From Clavibacter sp. A6099 (GTDB lineage: Bacteria; Actinomycetota; Actinomycetes; Actinomycetales; Microbacteriaceae), in assembly GCF_021919125.1 (NCBI RefSeq), contig NZ_CP083439.1, positions 1,240,001-1,304,000 on the forward strand: a stretch of DNA of 64,000 bases. The letters run 5' to 3'. This document shows, one piece after another, positions 47,088 through 55,125 of the stretch. The notes beneath the pieces were generated by a model. It saw nothing but the letters and a program-made list of their open reading frames with translations, was not told the origin of the DNA and did not search any database. The position numbers and the translations under genes were made by a program. Positions within the stretch are counted from its first letter, which is position 1, and every line of letters begins with the position of its first letter.

Positions 47088-47720
47088 TCAGCGCCCGGTC
47101 TTGGCGATCTGCAGCAGGCCGTCGCCCGCGGGCGACAGCGACGCCACCACGGCGCCCGATCCCGCCGTCTCCTGCACGAGCGTGCGGAAGGCCGCGGTCT
47201 GCGCATCGCGCGCGGCGGGGTTCTGCACGCGTCCGCGCCAGAGGGCGTGCGGCACGAGGACGAGCCCACCGGTGCGCGCGAGGCGCAGACCGTGCTCGAC
47301 GTACTCGATGACCTGGGCGGGATCCGCGTCCACGAGCACGAGGTCGTAGCTCGCGTCGCTCATCCGCGGCAGCACGTCGAGGGCGCGGCCCGTGATGAGG
47401 CGCACGCGGTTGGCGGGCACCTCGGCGTCCGCGAGGATCTCGCGCGCGGCCTGCTGGTGGTCGAACTCCACGTCGATGCTCGTGAGCACCGCCCGTGGCG
47501 CGCCGCGGAAGATGCAGAGGCCCGAGACGCCGGCGCCCGTGCCGATCTCGATGACGCTGGTCGCGCGCGTCGCCGCCGCGAGGAGCGAGAGCTGCGCGCC
47601 GACGGCGGGGGAGACGGCCTCGATGCCCAGCTCGCGGGAGTGCTGGCGCGCCAGGGCGATGTGCTCGTCCTCCACGACGACGTCCTCGGCGAACTTCCAC
47701 CCGGTCTCCTGGTCGGACAC
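47088..47720 (-). CDS. SAM-dependent O-methyltransferase
   Basis: The 210-residue class I methyltransferase of the catechol/caffeoyl-CoA type has VIEIGTGAGVSGL for SAM, TSIDVEFDHQ after beta-2 and LVLVDADPAQVIEY near the metal-binding acids. The homologue at this locus in mycobacteria (Rv1220c, from memory) is likewise of unknown substrate. GTG 47720 has GGGAGGTGCCGC upstream. There is no sigma-factor gene between it and tatB, unlike in mycobacteria. Confidence 0.9.
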   Translation of the reverse strand: MSDQETGWKFAEDVVVEDEHIALARQHSRELGIEAVSPAVGAQLSLLAAATRATSVIEIGTGAGVSGLCIFRGAPRAVLTSIDVEFDHQQAAREILADAEVPANRVRLITGRALDVLPRMSDASYDLVLVDADPAQVIEYVEHGLRLARTGGLVLVPHALWRGRVQNPAARDAQTAAFRTLVQETAGSGAVVASLSPAGDGLLQIAKTGR

Positions 47721-47858
47721 GCGGCACCTCCCTCTTCCGGGTCCCCAGGGTATCGGCCCGGCGGCACCCGCCCGACCGGCGGGTGTCCGGTGCGGATCGG
47801 ATGGGCGCCATCCGCTGACCGGACCCTGCGGACGGGCGGAGATGCGGCGTCGACCGGC

Positions 47859-47864
47859 TAGCCT
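47859..47864 (+). promoter_or_regulatory. -10 element, leaderless promoter of tatB
   Basis: TAGCCT, 6 nt (GTGATC), then ATG 47871. It decides for this ATG over the GTG at 47865. Confidence 0.5.
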
Positions 47865-47870
47865 GTGATC

Positions 47871-48245
47871 ATGTTCGGCCTGACGTTCGAGAAGCTGATG
47901 CTCATCGGCATCATCGCCGTGTTCCTGCTCGGCCCCGAGCGGCTGCCGGTCTACACCCAGAAGCTCGCGGATCTGGTGAAGGCCGCGCGGCGCATGGCCA
48001 CCGGCGCCCGGGAGCGCATGCGCGACGAGCTGGGACCGGAGTTCGACGAGGTCGACTGGAAGAAGCTCGACCCGCGCCAGTACGACCCGCGTCGCATCAT
48101 CAAGGAGGCGCTGTTCGAGGACGAGCCCGTCGTCACGAAGCCGCGCGTCCCCGTCGAGACGACCATCGCCCGCCGGCAGCGCCTGGAGCGCGAGGCGGCC
48201 GCCGCGTCGGCCAAGCCCGCGCCATTCGACGCCGAGGCCACCTGA
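47871..48245 (+). CDS. tatB: Sec-independent translocase protein TatB
   Basis: The 124-residue protein starts MFGLTFEKLMLIGIIAVFLLGPERLP. It has one membrane helix, the TatA/B Glu and the hinge GPERLP, then an amphipathic helix (YTQKLADLVKAARRMA). The charged C-terminus is that of TatB rather than TatA. It works with TatC, not present in the window, to export folded twin-arginine proteins. Confidence 0.92.
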   Translation: MFGLTFEKLMLIGIIAVFLLGPERLPVYTQKLADLVKAARRMATGARERMRDELGPEFDEVDWKKLDPRQYDPRRIIKEALFEDEPVVTKPRVPVETTIARRQRLEREAAAASAKPAPFDAEAT

Positions 48246-48301
48246 CGCGCGTCGCATGACCGCGATCCGTCCGCCTGCGTCACCCGGGCATCCATCGCGC
48301 C

Positions 48302-49219
48302 TCAGCCGTTCCCGCTGAAGCGCGCGTCCACCGCCTTCGCCTCCTCGCGGAGGGCGTCCACGACGGCGCGCACCGACGGCCGCTCGGCGCGGTCCGGGCG
48401 CAGCAGCACGTGCAGGTGCCGCTTCGACGTGACCCCCGACAGCCGCTTGACCACCACGCCCTCGTACGAGCCGGCGGTGTACCGCGGCAGCAGCGCGATC
48501 CCGTGCCCGGACGCCACGAGCGACTCCGTGATGCGCGTGTCGCTGAACCGCTGGACCACGCGGGCGGGCGCGCCCACGGCCTGCTCGATGTCGAGGAGGA
48601 TCCGGTCGAAGGGGAGGCCCTGCGGCACGCCGATCCACGGCTCGCCGCTCAGGTCGGCCGGGCTCACCGACGCCCGTCCGGCGAGGCGGTGGTCCGCGGG
48701 CATGGCGACGTCGAGCGGCTCCACCATGAGCGGGACGATCACGAGGCCGAGTCCGCGCCAGGTTCCCGCGCCCGCGAGCGAGTGGGCGATGACCACGTCG
48801 AAGTCGGCGGTGAGGTCGGCGAACGCGCGGGACGCGGGATCCCGGTCGCTCGCCCGCAGCGTGAGGTCGGGGATCCCGGCGACGCGGTCGAGGAGCCCGG
48901 GCAGCAGCATCTGCGCGGCCGTGGGGAACGTGGCGAGCGTGACCTCGCCGGACGGCTGGTGGCGGAAGTCCTCCCAGAGCGCCTCGGCACGCGCCACCGC
49001 GACGGCGATGTCGGTCGCGGTGCGGGCGAGAGCGCGGCCCGCGTCGGTCAGCACGATCCCGCGCCCCGAGCGCTCGGTGAGCGGCACGCCGGCCTCGCGC
49101 TCGAGCACCTTCAGCTGCTGCGAGACGGCGGACGGGGTGCGGCCGGCGGCGTGCGCGACGGCGCCGACGCTGCCGCGGTCGGCGAGCTCGCGGAGGAGCT
49201 CGAGCCGTCGTATGTCCAT
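48302..49219 (-). CDS. LysR-family transcriptional regulator
   Basis: The 305-residue regulator has the N-terminal winged HTH LELLRELADRGSVGAVAHAAGRTPSAVSQQLKVLE. An effector domain (about 90-295) follows, with TFPTAAQMLLPGLL and GHGIALLPRY. It faces away from the small 40-residue membrane protein gene (49335), its most likely adjacent target. It is leaderless, 6 nt after TAGCCT. Confidence 0.93.
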   Translation of the reverse strand: MDIRRLELLRELADRGSVGAVAHAAGRTPSAVSQQLKVLEREAGVPLTERSGRGIVLTDAGRALARTATDIAVAVARAEALWEDFRHQPSGEVTLATFPTAAQMLLPGLLDRVAGIPDLTLRASDRDPASRAFADLTADFDVVIAHSLAGAGTWRGLGLVIVPLMVEPLDVAMPADHRLAGRASVSPADLSGEPWIGVPQGLPFDRILLDIEQAVGAPARVVQRFSDTRITESLVASGHGIALLPRYTAGSYEGVVVKRLSGVTSKRHLHVLLRPDRAERPSVRAVVDALREEAKAVDARFSGNG

Positions 49220-49225
49220 GAAGGC

Positions 49226-49231
49226 AGGCTA
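49226..49231 (-). promoter_or_regulatory. -10 element, leaderless promoter of LysR gene
   Basis: TAGCCT on the minus strand, 6 nt (GCCTTC), then ATG 49219. Confidence 0.5.
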
Positions 49232-49334
49232 CACAACCAAGCAAGGACTATGAGCTTGTCCTGAACGGTGCGCGATGGTCCCATGGAGGTGCGGCGGAAT
49301 GCGCCGCCATCCGCCTTCTCGCAGGAGCACCACC

Positions 49335-49457
49335 ATGACCGTCTTCCTCATCGCCATCGCCGCCCTCTCCGTCTCCGCCATCGCCGGCACCGTCGTCGTC
49401 ACGGCGCGCGACGGCTACCGCGCGCTGCCCACGCGCACGCACCGCAGCCACGTCTAG
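49335..49457 (+). CDS. Small (40-residue) membrane protein
   Basis: MTVFLIAIAALSVSAIAGTV followed by VVTARDGYRALPTRTHRSHV: one membrane helix and a short basic tail. GCAGGAGCACCACC gives a good ribosome site. Its own promoter region is shared with the divergent LysR gene, and a perfect 48-nt palindrome follows. I do not know a function; similar small proteins seem to occur in relatives, but I could not check this. Confidence 0.72.
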   Translation: MTVFLIAIAALSVSAIAGTVVVTARDGYRALPTRTHRSHV

Positions 49458-49471
49458 GCAGCGCCCGCAGC

Positions 49472-49519
49472 ACGCACGAGGAGGACGGCAGCCCGCGGGC
49501 TGCCGTCCTCCTCGTGCGT
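49472..49519. terminator. Perfect 48-nt palindrome, bidirectional terminator
   Basis: A 24-bp inverted repeat with no spacer separates the 40-residue gene and the convergent mrp gene. The arms begin ACGCACGAG and GAGGACGGCAGCCCG. Confidence 0.8.
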
Positions 49520-49556
49520 CACGGGGGCGTCGACAGGAGCCGGGGCGTCGGCGCTC

Positions 49557-50732
49557 CTAGGAGACGGACAGGCCCAGCCGCCGGCCCGCGAGGCCGCGGC
49601 CGCGCGAGGCGAGGTGGTCCGCGACCCGCAGGATCTCGACCGCGGCGGGATCCGTCGGCGCGGCCAGCACGAGCGGCGCCCCGGCGTCGCCGCCCTCGCG
49701 GAGCGCCATGCTGAGCGGCACGCTCGCGAGGAGCGGCACGGGCGCGTCCTGCCCCGCCGAGAGCCGACGCGCGACCTCCTCGCCACCGCCTGCGCCGAAG
49801 AGCTCCAGCACGGATCCGTCGGGCTGCGCGAAGCCGGCCATGTTCTCCACGACGCCCGCCACGCGCTGGCCCGTCTGCCGCGCGACCAGGCCGCTGCGCT
49901 CGGCCACGTCGGCGGCCGCGGGCTGCGGCGTCGTGACGACGAGCACCTCGGCGTGCGGCAGCAGCTGCCCCACGGTGATCGCCACGTCGCCCGTGCCGGG
50001 CGGCAGGTCGAGCAGCAGCACGTCGAGGTCGCCGAAGAAGACGTCGGTCAGGAACTGCTGGATCGTGCGGTGCAGCATCGGTCCGCGCCAGGACACGGCG
50101 GTGCCGCCGGTGGCGTCGGGGTCGAGGAACATGCCGATGGAGATGACCTTCACGCCGTGGGCGACGGGCGGCAGGATCATGTCGCCGACGCGCGTGGGCT
50201 GCGCGGTGCGCCCGTCGGCGTCGACCAGGCCGAGGATCCCCGGGATCGAGAAGCCGTGCACATCCGCGTCGACGAGGCCCACCGCGAGGCCCTTCGCCGC
50301 GAGCGCGACCGCGAGGTTGGCGGTGAGCGTGGACTTGCCGACGCCGCCCTTGCCGCTCGTGACCGCGTAGACGCGCGTGAGGCTGTCCGGCCCGAAAGGG
50401 ATGCCGCGCTGGGCGGCGGGACCGCGCAGCCGTTCGGTGAGCGCGCGACGCCGCTCCGGGCTCATCACGCCGACCGTGAGCTCGAGCCGCGCCACCCCGG
50501 GCACGGCCTCGACGGTCTCGCGCACGTCGCGCTCGATCGACGTCGCGGCCGGGCAGCCGACGATCGTCAGCGCGATGTCCACCAGCGCGACGCCGCCGTC
50601 CTCGATCCGGACGTCGGAGACCATGTCGAGCTCGGTGATGGGACGGCGGATCTCGGGATCCACCACGCGGGCGAGCGCCCGCCGCACGGCGTCCGCCGTC
50701 AGCGTCCCGGTCCCGGCGGCCTCAGCGGGCAT
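49557..50732 (-). CDS. apbC: Mrp/ApbC-type Fe-S cluster carrier ATPase
   Basis: The 391-residue P-loop protein has an N-terminal MIP18/DUF59 domain (about 10-85, VVDPEIRRPITELDMV) and a deviant Walker A motif AVTSGKGGVGKSTLTANLA near 121. VDADVHGFSIPGIL and LLLDLPPGTGDVAITV follow. The CxxC pair typical of many Mrp proteins is not visible, as in other actinobacterial members, so iron-sulfur binding by that site is doubtful. It overlaps the DUF1003 gene by 11 bp, forming the end of a three-gene operon. Confidence 0.92.
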   Translation of the reverse strand: MPAEAAGTGTLTADAVRRALARVVDPEIRRPITELDMVSDVRIEDGGVALVDIALTIVGCPAATSIERDVRETVEAVPGVARLELTVGVMSPERRRALTERLRGPAAQRGIPFGPDSLTRVYAVTSGKGGVGKSTLTANLAVALAAKGLAVGLVDADVHGFSIPGILGLVDADGRTAQPTRVGDMILPPVAHGVKVISIGMFLDPDATGGTAVSWRGPMLHRTIQQFLTDVFFGDLDVLLLDLPPGTGDVAITVGQLLPHAEVLVVTTPQPAAADVAERSGLVARQTGQRVAGVVENMAGFAQPDGSVLELFGAGGGEEVARRLSAGQDAPVPLLASVPLSMALREGGDAGAPLVLAAPTDPAAVEILRVADHLASRGRGLAGRRLGLSVS

Positions 50733-51270
50733 GCGTCCTGCGGGTCGTGCCCTCGGCGTCGTCCGCCTCGGGGTCGTCGCGACGGTCGAGCTCCTCGAGG
50801 AGCTGGCGCAGCTCGGCGCGGATGAAGTCCTTCGATGCGACGTCCTTCATCTGGAGGCGCAGCGACACGACCTCGCGGGCGAGGTACTCGACGTCGGCCA
50901 CGTTGCGCTCGGCGCGCTGGCGATCCTGCTCGATCTGCACGCGGTCGCGGTCGTCCTGCCGGTTCTGCGCGAGCAGGATGAGCGGCGCCGCGTACGAGGC
51001 CTGCAGCGACAGGATCAGCGTGAGCGCCGTGAAGCCGAGGGCCGCCGAGTCGAAGCGCGCCGACTCCGGTCCGTAGGTGTTGTAGCCGATCCACGCGACG
51101 CAGAAGAGCGTGAGGCCCACCAGGAACCACGGCGTGCCCATGCCGCGGGCGATGGACTCCGTGAAGCGGCCGAACCGGTCGCGGCTCGCGCGGTTGCGCA
51201 TGGGGAGGACGGTCGTGCGGAGGCCCTTGGGCGCGTCCAGGCGGACGTCGCGGTTACTCTGCCGTGCCAC
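50722..51270 (-). CDS. DUF1003 membrane protein
   Basis: The 182-residue protein has two membrane helices (about 46-65, TPWFLVGLTLFCVAWIGYN, and 75-100, AALGFTALTLILSLQASYAAPLIL). A cytosolic coiled tail with many Arg/Asp/Gln residues follows. DUF1003 proteins are suggested to have roles in ion or stress homeostasis but are uncharacterised. It overlaps the CBS/MgtE_N gene by 17 bp and mrp by 11 bp, so all three should be made in fixed order. Confidence 0.88.
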   Translation of the reverse strand: MARQSNRDVRLDAPKGLRTTVLPMRNRASRDRFGRFTESIARGMGTPWFLVGLTLFCVAWIGYNTYGPESARFDSAALGFTALTLILSLQASYAAPLILLAQNRQDDRDRVQIEQDRQRAERNVADVEYLAREVVSLRLQMKDVASKDFIRAELRQLLEELDRRDDPEADDAEGTTRRTHAR

Positions 51271-52600
51271 GGGGGATCCTCCGTCCTCGTACGGGTCCTG
51301 CGGTGGGGATGGCGGCCGTGGCCGTGCCGTGGAAGCGGGCCGTGGCGCGCTTGCGCGTCTCGCGTTCCGCGTCCGCGCTCCGCCAGTCGTCGGGCAGGAG
51401 GTGGTCGAGCACGTCGTCGATGGTGACGACGCCGACCAGCCGGTGGTTCTCGTCCACCACGGGCACGGACACGAGGTTGTAGCTCGCCATGATGCGCGAC
51501 ACCTCGGCCGCGCTCGTGTCCGCGCGCACGGGCTCCAGGCCCTGGTCGAGCAGCGTGCCGAGGCGTTCGTGGGGCGGGTAGCGCAGCATCCGCTGGAAGT
51601 GCACCATGCCGAGGAAGCGTCCCGTGGGCGGCTCGTACGGCGGCAGCGTGACGCAGACCGCGGCGCCGAGCGTGGGCGCGAGCTCGTGGCGGCGGATGAG
51701 CGCGAGGCCCTCCGCGACGGTGGCGTCTCCCGACACGATGACGGGATCCGTCGTCATGAGGCCGCCCGCGGTGTCGGGCGCGTAGCTGAGCAGCATGCGG
51801 ACGTCGTCCGCCTCCTCCGGCTGCATGAGCTCGAGCAGGGTCTCGCCGCGCTCGTCCGACAGCTGCGCGATGAGGTCGGCCGCGTCGTCCGGCTGCATCT
51901 GGTCGAGCACGTCGGCCGCGCGGTCGTCGTCGAGCGTCGCCATGATCTCGACCTGCTCGGCCTCGGGCATCTCCTCGAGCACGTCCGCGAGCCGGGCATC
52001 CGGCAGCTCCTCCGCGACCTCGAGGCGGCGCGCCTGCGGCAGGTCGAGGAGGGTGTTGGCGAGGTCGGCGGGCAGCAGGTCGGAGTAGGCGGCGAGGAAC
52101 TGGGATGCGGACTGGGCGACCCCGTCGTCCTGGAGCTCGGCGACCTCCTCCCACGTGGCGAACATGGTCGCGCCCTTGGCGAAGGGGGACGGGCTCGTGC
52201 GCGGGCGGCGGCAGAAGAGCTGCGAGACCTCCCACTCGGCCTGGCCGGACTCCTCGATGGCGACGTCCTCGATGACGGCGTTCCCGGATCCGTCGCGCAT
52301 GCTCACGCGACGCCCGAGGATCTCGGCGATGACGCGCACCTCGCCCCCGCGCTGCTCGAAGCGGCGCAGGTTGATGAGGCCGGTGGTGATGATCTGCCCG
52401 GAGCCGATGCTCGTGACGCGGCCGATGGAGAGGAACACGCGGCGCTTGCCGGGGATCTCGACGATGAGGCCCACGACGCGCGGCGGATCGTCCTTGCGAT
52501 AGACGACGAGGACGTCGCGGACGCGCCCGACGCGGTCTCCCGCGGGGTCGAACACGCTGCACCCGGCGAGCCGGGCGACGAAGACTCGGGAGGCGCTCAC
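51254..52600 (-). CDS. Soluble MgtE_N/CBS-domain protein with PRC-barrel
   Basis: The 448-residue protein has an N-terminal PRC-barrel-like region (about 5-85), then an MgtE N-domain (about 165-265) with its repeated helical units (LANTLLDLPQARR, LADVLEEMPEAEQ). A CBS pair (about 285-400) follows, with LMTTDPVIVSGDATVAEGL and LVSVPVVDENHRLVGVVTIDDVL. The MgtE transmembrane pore is absent. It looks like the Mg2+-sensing half of MgtE set free, or a partner of the DUF1003 membrane protein. GTG 52600 is leaderless (TAGATT, 6 nt). First gene of the operon. Confidence 0.88.
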   Translation of the reverse strand: MSASRVFVARLAGCSVFDPAGDRVGRVRDVLVVYRKDDPPRVVGLIVEIPGKRRVFLSIGRVTSIGSGQIITTGLINLRRFEQRGGEVRVIAEILGRRVSMRDGSGNAVIEDVAIEESGQAEWEVSQLFCRRPRTSPSPFAKGATMFATWEEVAELQDDGVAQSASQFLAAYSDLLPADLANTLLDLPQARRLEVAEELPDARLADVLEEMPEAEQVEIMATLDDDRAADVLDQMQPDDAADLIAQLSDERGETLLELMQPEEADDVRMLLSYAPDTAGGLMTTDPVIVSGDATVAEGLALIRRHELAPTLGAAVCVTLPPYEPPTGRFLGMVHFQRMLRYPPHERLGTLLDQGLEPVRADTSAAEVSRIMASYNLVSVPVVDENHRLVGVVTIDDVLDHLLPDDWRSADAERETRKRATARFHGTATAAIPTAGPVRGRRIPRGTAE

Positions 52601-52606
52601 AGAGTC

Positions 52607-52612
52607 AATCTA
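52607..52612 (-). promoter_or_regulatory. -10 element, leaderless promoter of the CBS-DUF1003-mrp operon
   Basis: TAGATT on the minus strand, 6 nt (GACTCT), then GTG 52600. Confidence 0.5.
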
Positions 52613-52646
52613 GTCGCTCGCCCAGCACCCGCCCGGCACCCCGTGG

Positions 52647-52652
52647 AAGACT
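52647..52652 (+). promoter_or_regulatory. -10 element, leaderless promoter of the stress-protein gene
   Basis: AAGACT, 6 nt (GGCCAG), then GTG 52659. Confidence 0.35.
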
Positions 52653-52658
52653 GGCCAG

Positions 52659-53327
52659 GTGACCAACCCGCTCCTCGGACGCCCGTCCCGTGCCCGCATG
52701 CCGAAGCTGCCGAAGGGGGAGCCCGTCGCCACCTACGAGACGTACGACGAGGCGCAGCAGGCCGTCGTCACGCTCGCCGAGGCGGACTTCCCGGTCACGC
52801 AGGTCAGCATCGTGGGCAACGAGCTGACGAGCGTCGAGCGGGTCACGGGGAAGCTCACGTCCGCCCGGGCCGCGGTCGCGGGAGCCGCGAGCGGCGCGTG
52901 GCTCGGCCTCTTCCTCGGCCTCGTCACGTTCCTGTTCTCGCCCGTGCCGAACATCTCCTTCGTCGTCGGCGCGGTCATCATCGGCGTCGGCTTCGGCGCC
53001 ATCTACGGGATCGTCAGCTACAGCATCACGCGCCGCCGTCGCGACTTCACCTCGGTGATGCAGGTCACGGCCACGAGCTACTCGGTGGTCGTCGAGCCCG
53101 ACTCGATGCACCGCGCGCGCGACGTGCTCGGCATCGGAGGAGCGGGCACCTCCGTCTACGGGGAGCCCGTGGTCACCGCGCCGCCGGCCGCGCCGCCCGT
53201 CTCGCGTCCCGTCGGCCCGTACGGCGAGCGCGTGCCCGAGCCCGGCGCGTCCGACGCCCCCGAGCCGACCGCGCCGCCCACGTCGACCGACCGACCCGTG
53301 GGCGAGCAGGGCACGGCAGGGGCCTGA
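52659..53327 (+). CDS. General stress protein 17M-like membrane protein
   Basis: The 222-residue protein has an N-terminal ferredoxin-like YflT/GSP17M region (about 20-65, VATYETYDEAQQAVVTLAEA, VSIVGNELTSVERVTGKL). Two membrane helices (about 73-90 and 96-125) and a second short domain follow. About 60 residues of Pro/Ala/Glu tail close the protein. The family is induced by general stress in Bacillus; here the role is not known. GTG 52659 is divergent from the CBS/MgtE_N operon over 58 bp. Confidence 0.83.
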   Translation: MTNPLLGRPSRARMPKLPKGEPVATYETYDEAQQAVVTLAEADFPVTQVSIVGNELTSVERVTGKLTSARAAVAGAASGAWLGLFLGLVTFLFSPVPNISFVVGAVIIGVGFGAIYGIVSYSITRRRRDFTSVMQVTATSYSVVVEPDSMHRARDVLGIGGAGTSVYGEPVVTAPPAAPPVSRPVGPYGERVPEPGASDAPEPTAPPTSTDRPVGEQGTAGA

Positions 53328-53357
53328 GCCCCGCGCGCCCCCCGCACGCCGCAGCGG

Positions 53358-54995
53358 CTAGGCGCGTCCGGCCATCCACGCCTCGACCTCGTCGGCCGTG
53401 CGCGGGATACCGGCGGACAGGTTCTCCGCCCCGTCGCGCGTCACGAGGATGTCGTCCTCGATGCGCACGCCGATGCCGCGGAAGCGCTCCGGCACCGTGA
53501 GGTCGTCGGGCTGGAAGTAGAGGCCCGGCTCGATCGTGAAGACCATGCCGGCCTCGACGATCCCGTCGATGTACATGTCGCGACGGGCCTGCGCGCAGTC
53601 GTGCACGTCGAGCCCGAGGTGGTGGCTCGTGCCGTGCACCATGTAGCGGCGGTGGTGCTGGTTGTCGGCCTCGAGCGCCTCCTCCGCGGTGACGGGGAGC
53701 ATGCCCCAGTCGGCGACCTTCCGCGCGATGACCTGCATCGCGGCGGCGTGCACCTCGCGGAAGCGGATGCCGGGCCGCACGATCGCGAGCGCCGCGTCGG
53801 CCGCCTCCCGCACGGCCTCGTAGACCTCGCGCTGCACGTCGGTGAAGGTGCCCGAGACGGGGAGCGTGCGCGTGATGTCGGCGGTGTAGTAGCTGTCGAG
53901 CTCGACGCCGGCGTCGATGAGGATCAGGTCGCCCTCGACCACGCGGCCGTCGTTGCGGGTCCAGTGCAGGATGCAGGCGTGCGGGCCGGACGCCGCGATG
54001 GTGTCGTAGCCGACCGCGTTCCCGTCGGCCCGGGCGCGCGCGTTGAAGACGCCCTCGACGACGCGCTCGCCGCGGGCGTGCGCGACGACGGCGGGCATGT
54101 CCGCGATCACGTCGGAGAAGCCGCGGCCGGTGGTGTCGACCGCCTCGCGCATCTGGCGGATCTCGTACGCGTCCTTGACGAGGCGGAGCTCGGAGGCGTC
54201 GCGGGCGAGGAGGGCGTCGCCGTCGGCGGGATCGGTCTGCTCGGCGTCGGAGGCCACGCCCGCGGCCGCGCGTGCCTCGTCCACGCGCGCGGCGAGGGCC
54301 GGGTCGGCCTCGCGGATCACGCGCACGCGACCCGCGGCCGCGATGGCGGCGTCGACGGCGGCGAGGGGCGCGGTGGCGATCCCGAGGTCGGCCGCGACCT
54401 GGAGGAGGGAGGGGCGCGGGCCGATCCAGAACTCGCCGATCTCGGCGTTGGCGTAGAACTCGTCGCTGTCGCGGCCGGCGCGCTCGCGGAAGTAGAGGGT
54501 CGCGTCGTGCGCTGATCCGTCGGCCGCGGATCCCTCGGCCACGGGCTCGAGGACCAGGACGGCGCCGGGCTCGCTGTCGGCGCCCCAACCGGTGAGGTGG
54601 GCGAAGGCCGAGTGCGCGCGGAACGGGTGGTCGGTGTCGTTGCTGCGCTGCTTGAGTCGGCCGGCGGGGATCACGAGGCGCGTGCCGACGTGGAGGGCGG
54701 AGAGGCGGCGGCGGCGGTCGGCGGCGTAGGGCGCCTGCTCGCGGGCCGGAGGGTCGACCTCCTCGCGGTCGGCCCAGTTCGTGGACACGAAGTCGCTGAA
54801 GGCGGTGCTGGCGGGCGTGGTGCTGCGGTTGCTGGTGGCGCGGGGGACGGGGGCGTCGCCGGATCCGGGCACGGGCGTCCCGGCGGTCGCGGACACCGCG
54901 GGGGCCGCGGTCTCGGTCGTAGCCAGGGGCGCGGCCGGATCGGCGGCGATCTCGGCGGGGACGGTCTCGGACGCGGTGTCGGTGTTCTCGGCCAT
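53358..54995 (-). CDS. pepP: Xaa-Pro aminopeptidase (aminopeptidase P)
   Basis: The 545-residue M24 peptidase removes N-terminal residues before proline. About 65 Ala/Thr/Pro residues form a disordered start. The N-domain follows, then the pita-bread metal site: ILIDAGVELDSYYTADITRT (two Asp), VHGTSHHLGLDVHD (His), FTIEPGLYF (Glu) and GVRIEDDILV (Glu). ATG 54995 has GATGAT 6 nt upstream. There is no signal peptide, so it acts in the cytosol. Confidence 0.94.
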   Translation of the reverse strand: MAENTDTASETVPAEIAADPAAPLATTETAAPAVSATAGTPVPGSGDAPVPRATSNRSTTPASTAFSDFVSTNWADREEVDPPAREQAPYAADRRRRLSALHVGTRLVIPAGRLKQRSNDTDHPFRAHSAFAHLTGWGADSEPGAVLVLEPVAEGSAADGSAHDATLYFRERAGRDSDEFYANAEIGEFWIGPRPSLLQVAADLGIATAPLAAVDAAIAAAGRVRVIREADPALAARVDEARAAAGVASDAEQTDPADGDALLARDASELRLVKDAYEIRQMREAVDTTGRGFSDVIADMPAVVAHARGERVVEGVFNARARADGNAVGYDTIAASGPHACILHWTRNDGRVVEGDLILIDAGVELDSYYTADITRTLPVSGTFTDVQREVYEAVREAADAALAIVRPGIRFREVHAAAMQVIARKVADWGMLPVTAEEALEADNQHHRRYMVHGTSHHLGLDVHDCAQARRDMYIDGIVEAGMVFTIEPGLYFQPDDLTVPERFRGIGVRIEDDILVTRDGAENLSAGIPRTADEVEAWMAGRA

Positions 54996-55001
54996 CCGTC
55001 G

Positions 55002-55007
55002 ATCATC
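55002..55007 (-). promoter_or_regulatory. -10 element, leaderless promoter of pepP
   Basis: GATGAT on the minus strand, 6 nt (CGACGG), then ATG 54995. Confidence 0.35.
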
Positions 55008-55050
55008 CCACTTGCGCGCGGCGCCGAGGCGGGGCGGCGGCGGGCGGCGC

Positions 55051-55125
55051 TCAGCGCAGCGGCGTGAGCTGCGCGATCCCCTCGTGCTCCGTGCGGTGTC
55101 AGCGCAGCGGCGTGAGCTGCGCGAT
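55051..55125 (-). repeat. 27-bp direct repeat of the 3' end of the endonuclease/phosphatase gene
   Basis: The copies lie at 55051-55077 and 55099-55125, 48 bp apart. The gene's last codons (IAQLTPLR) and TGA are in the 55099 copy and are repeated in the same frame after the stop. Confidence 0.9.
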
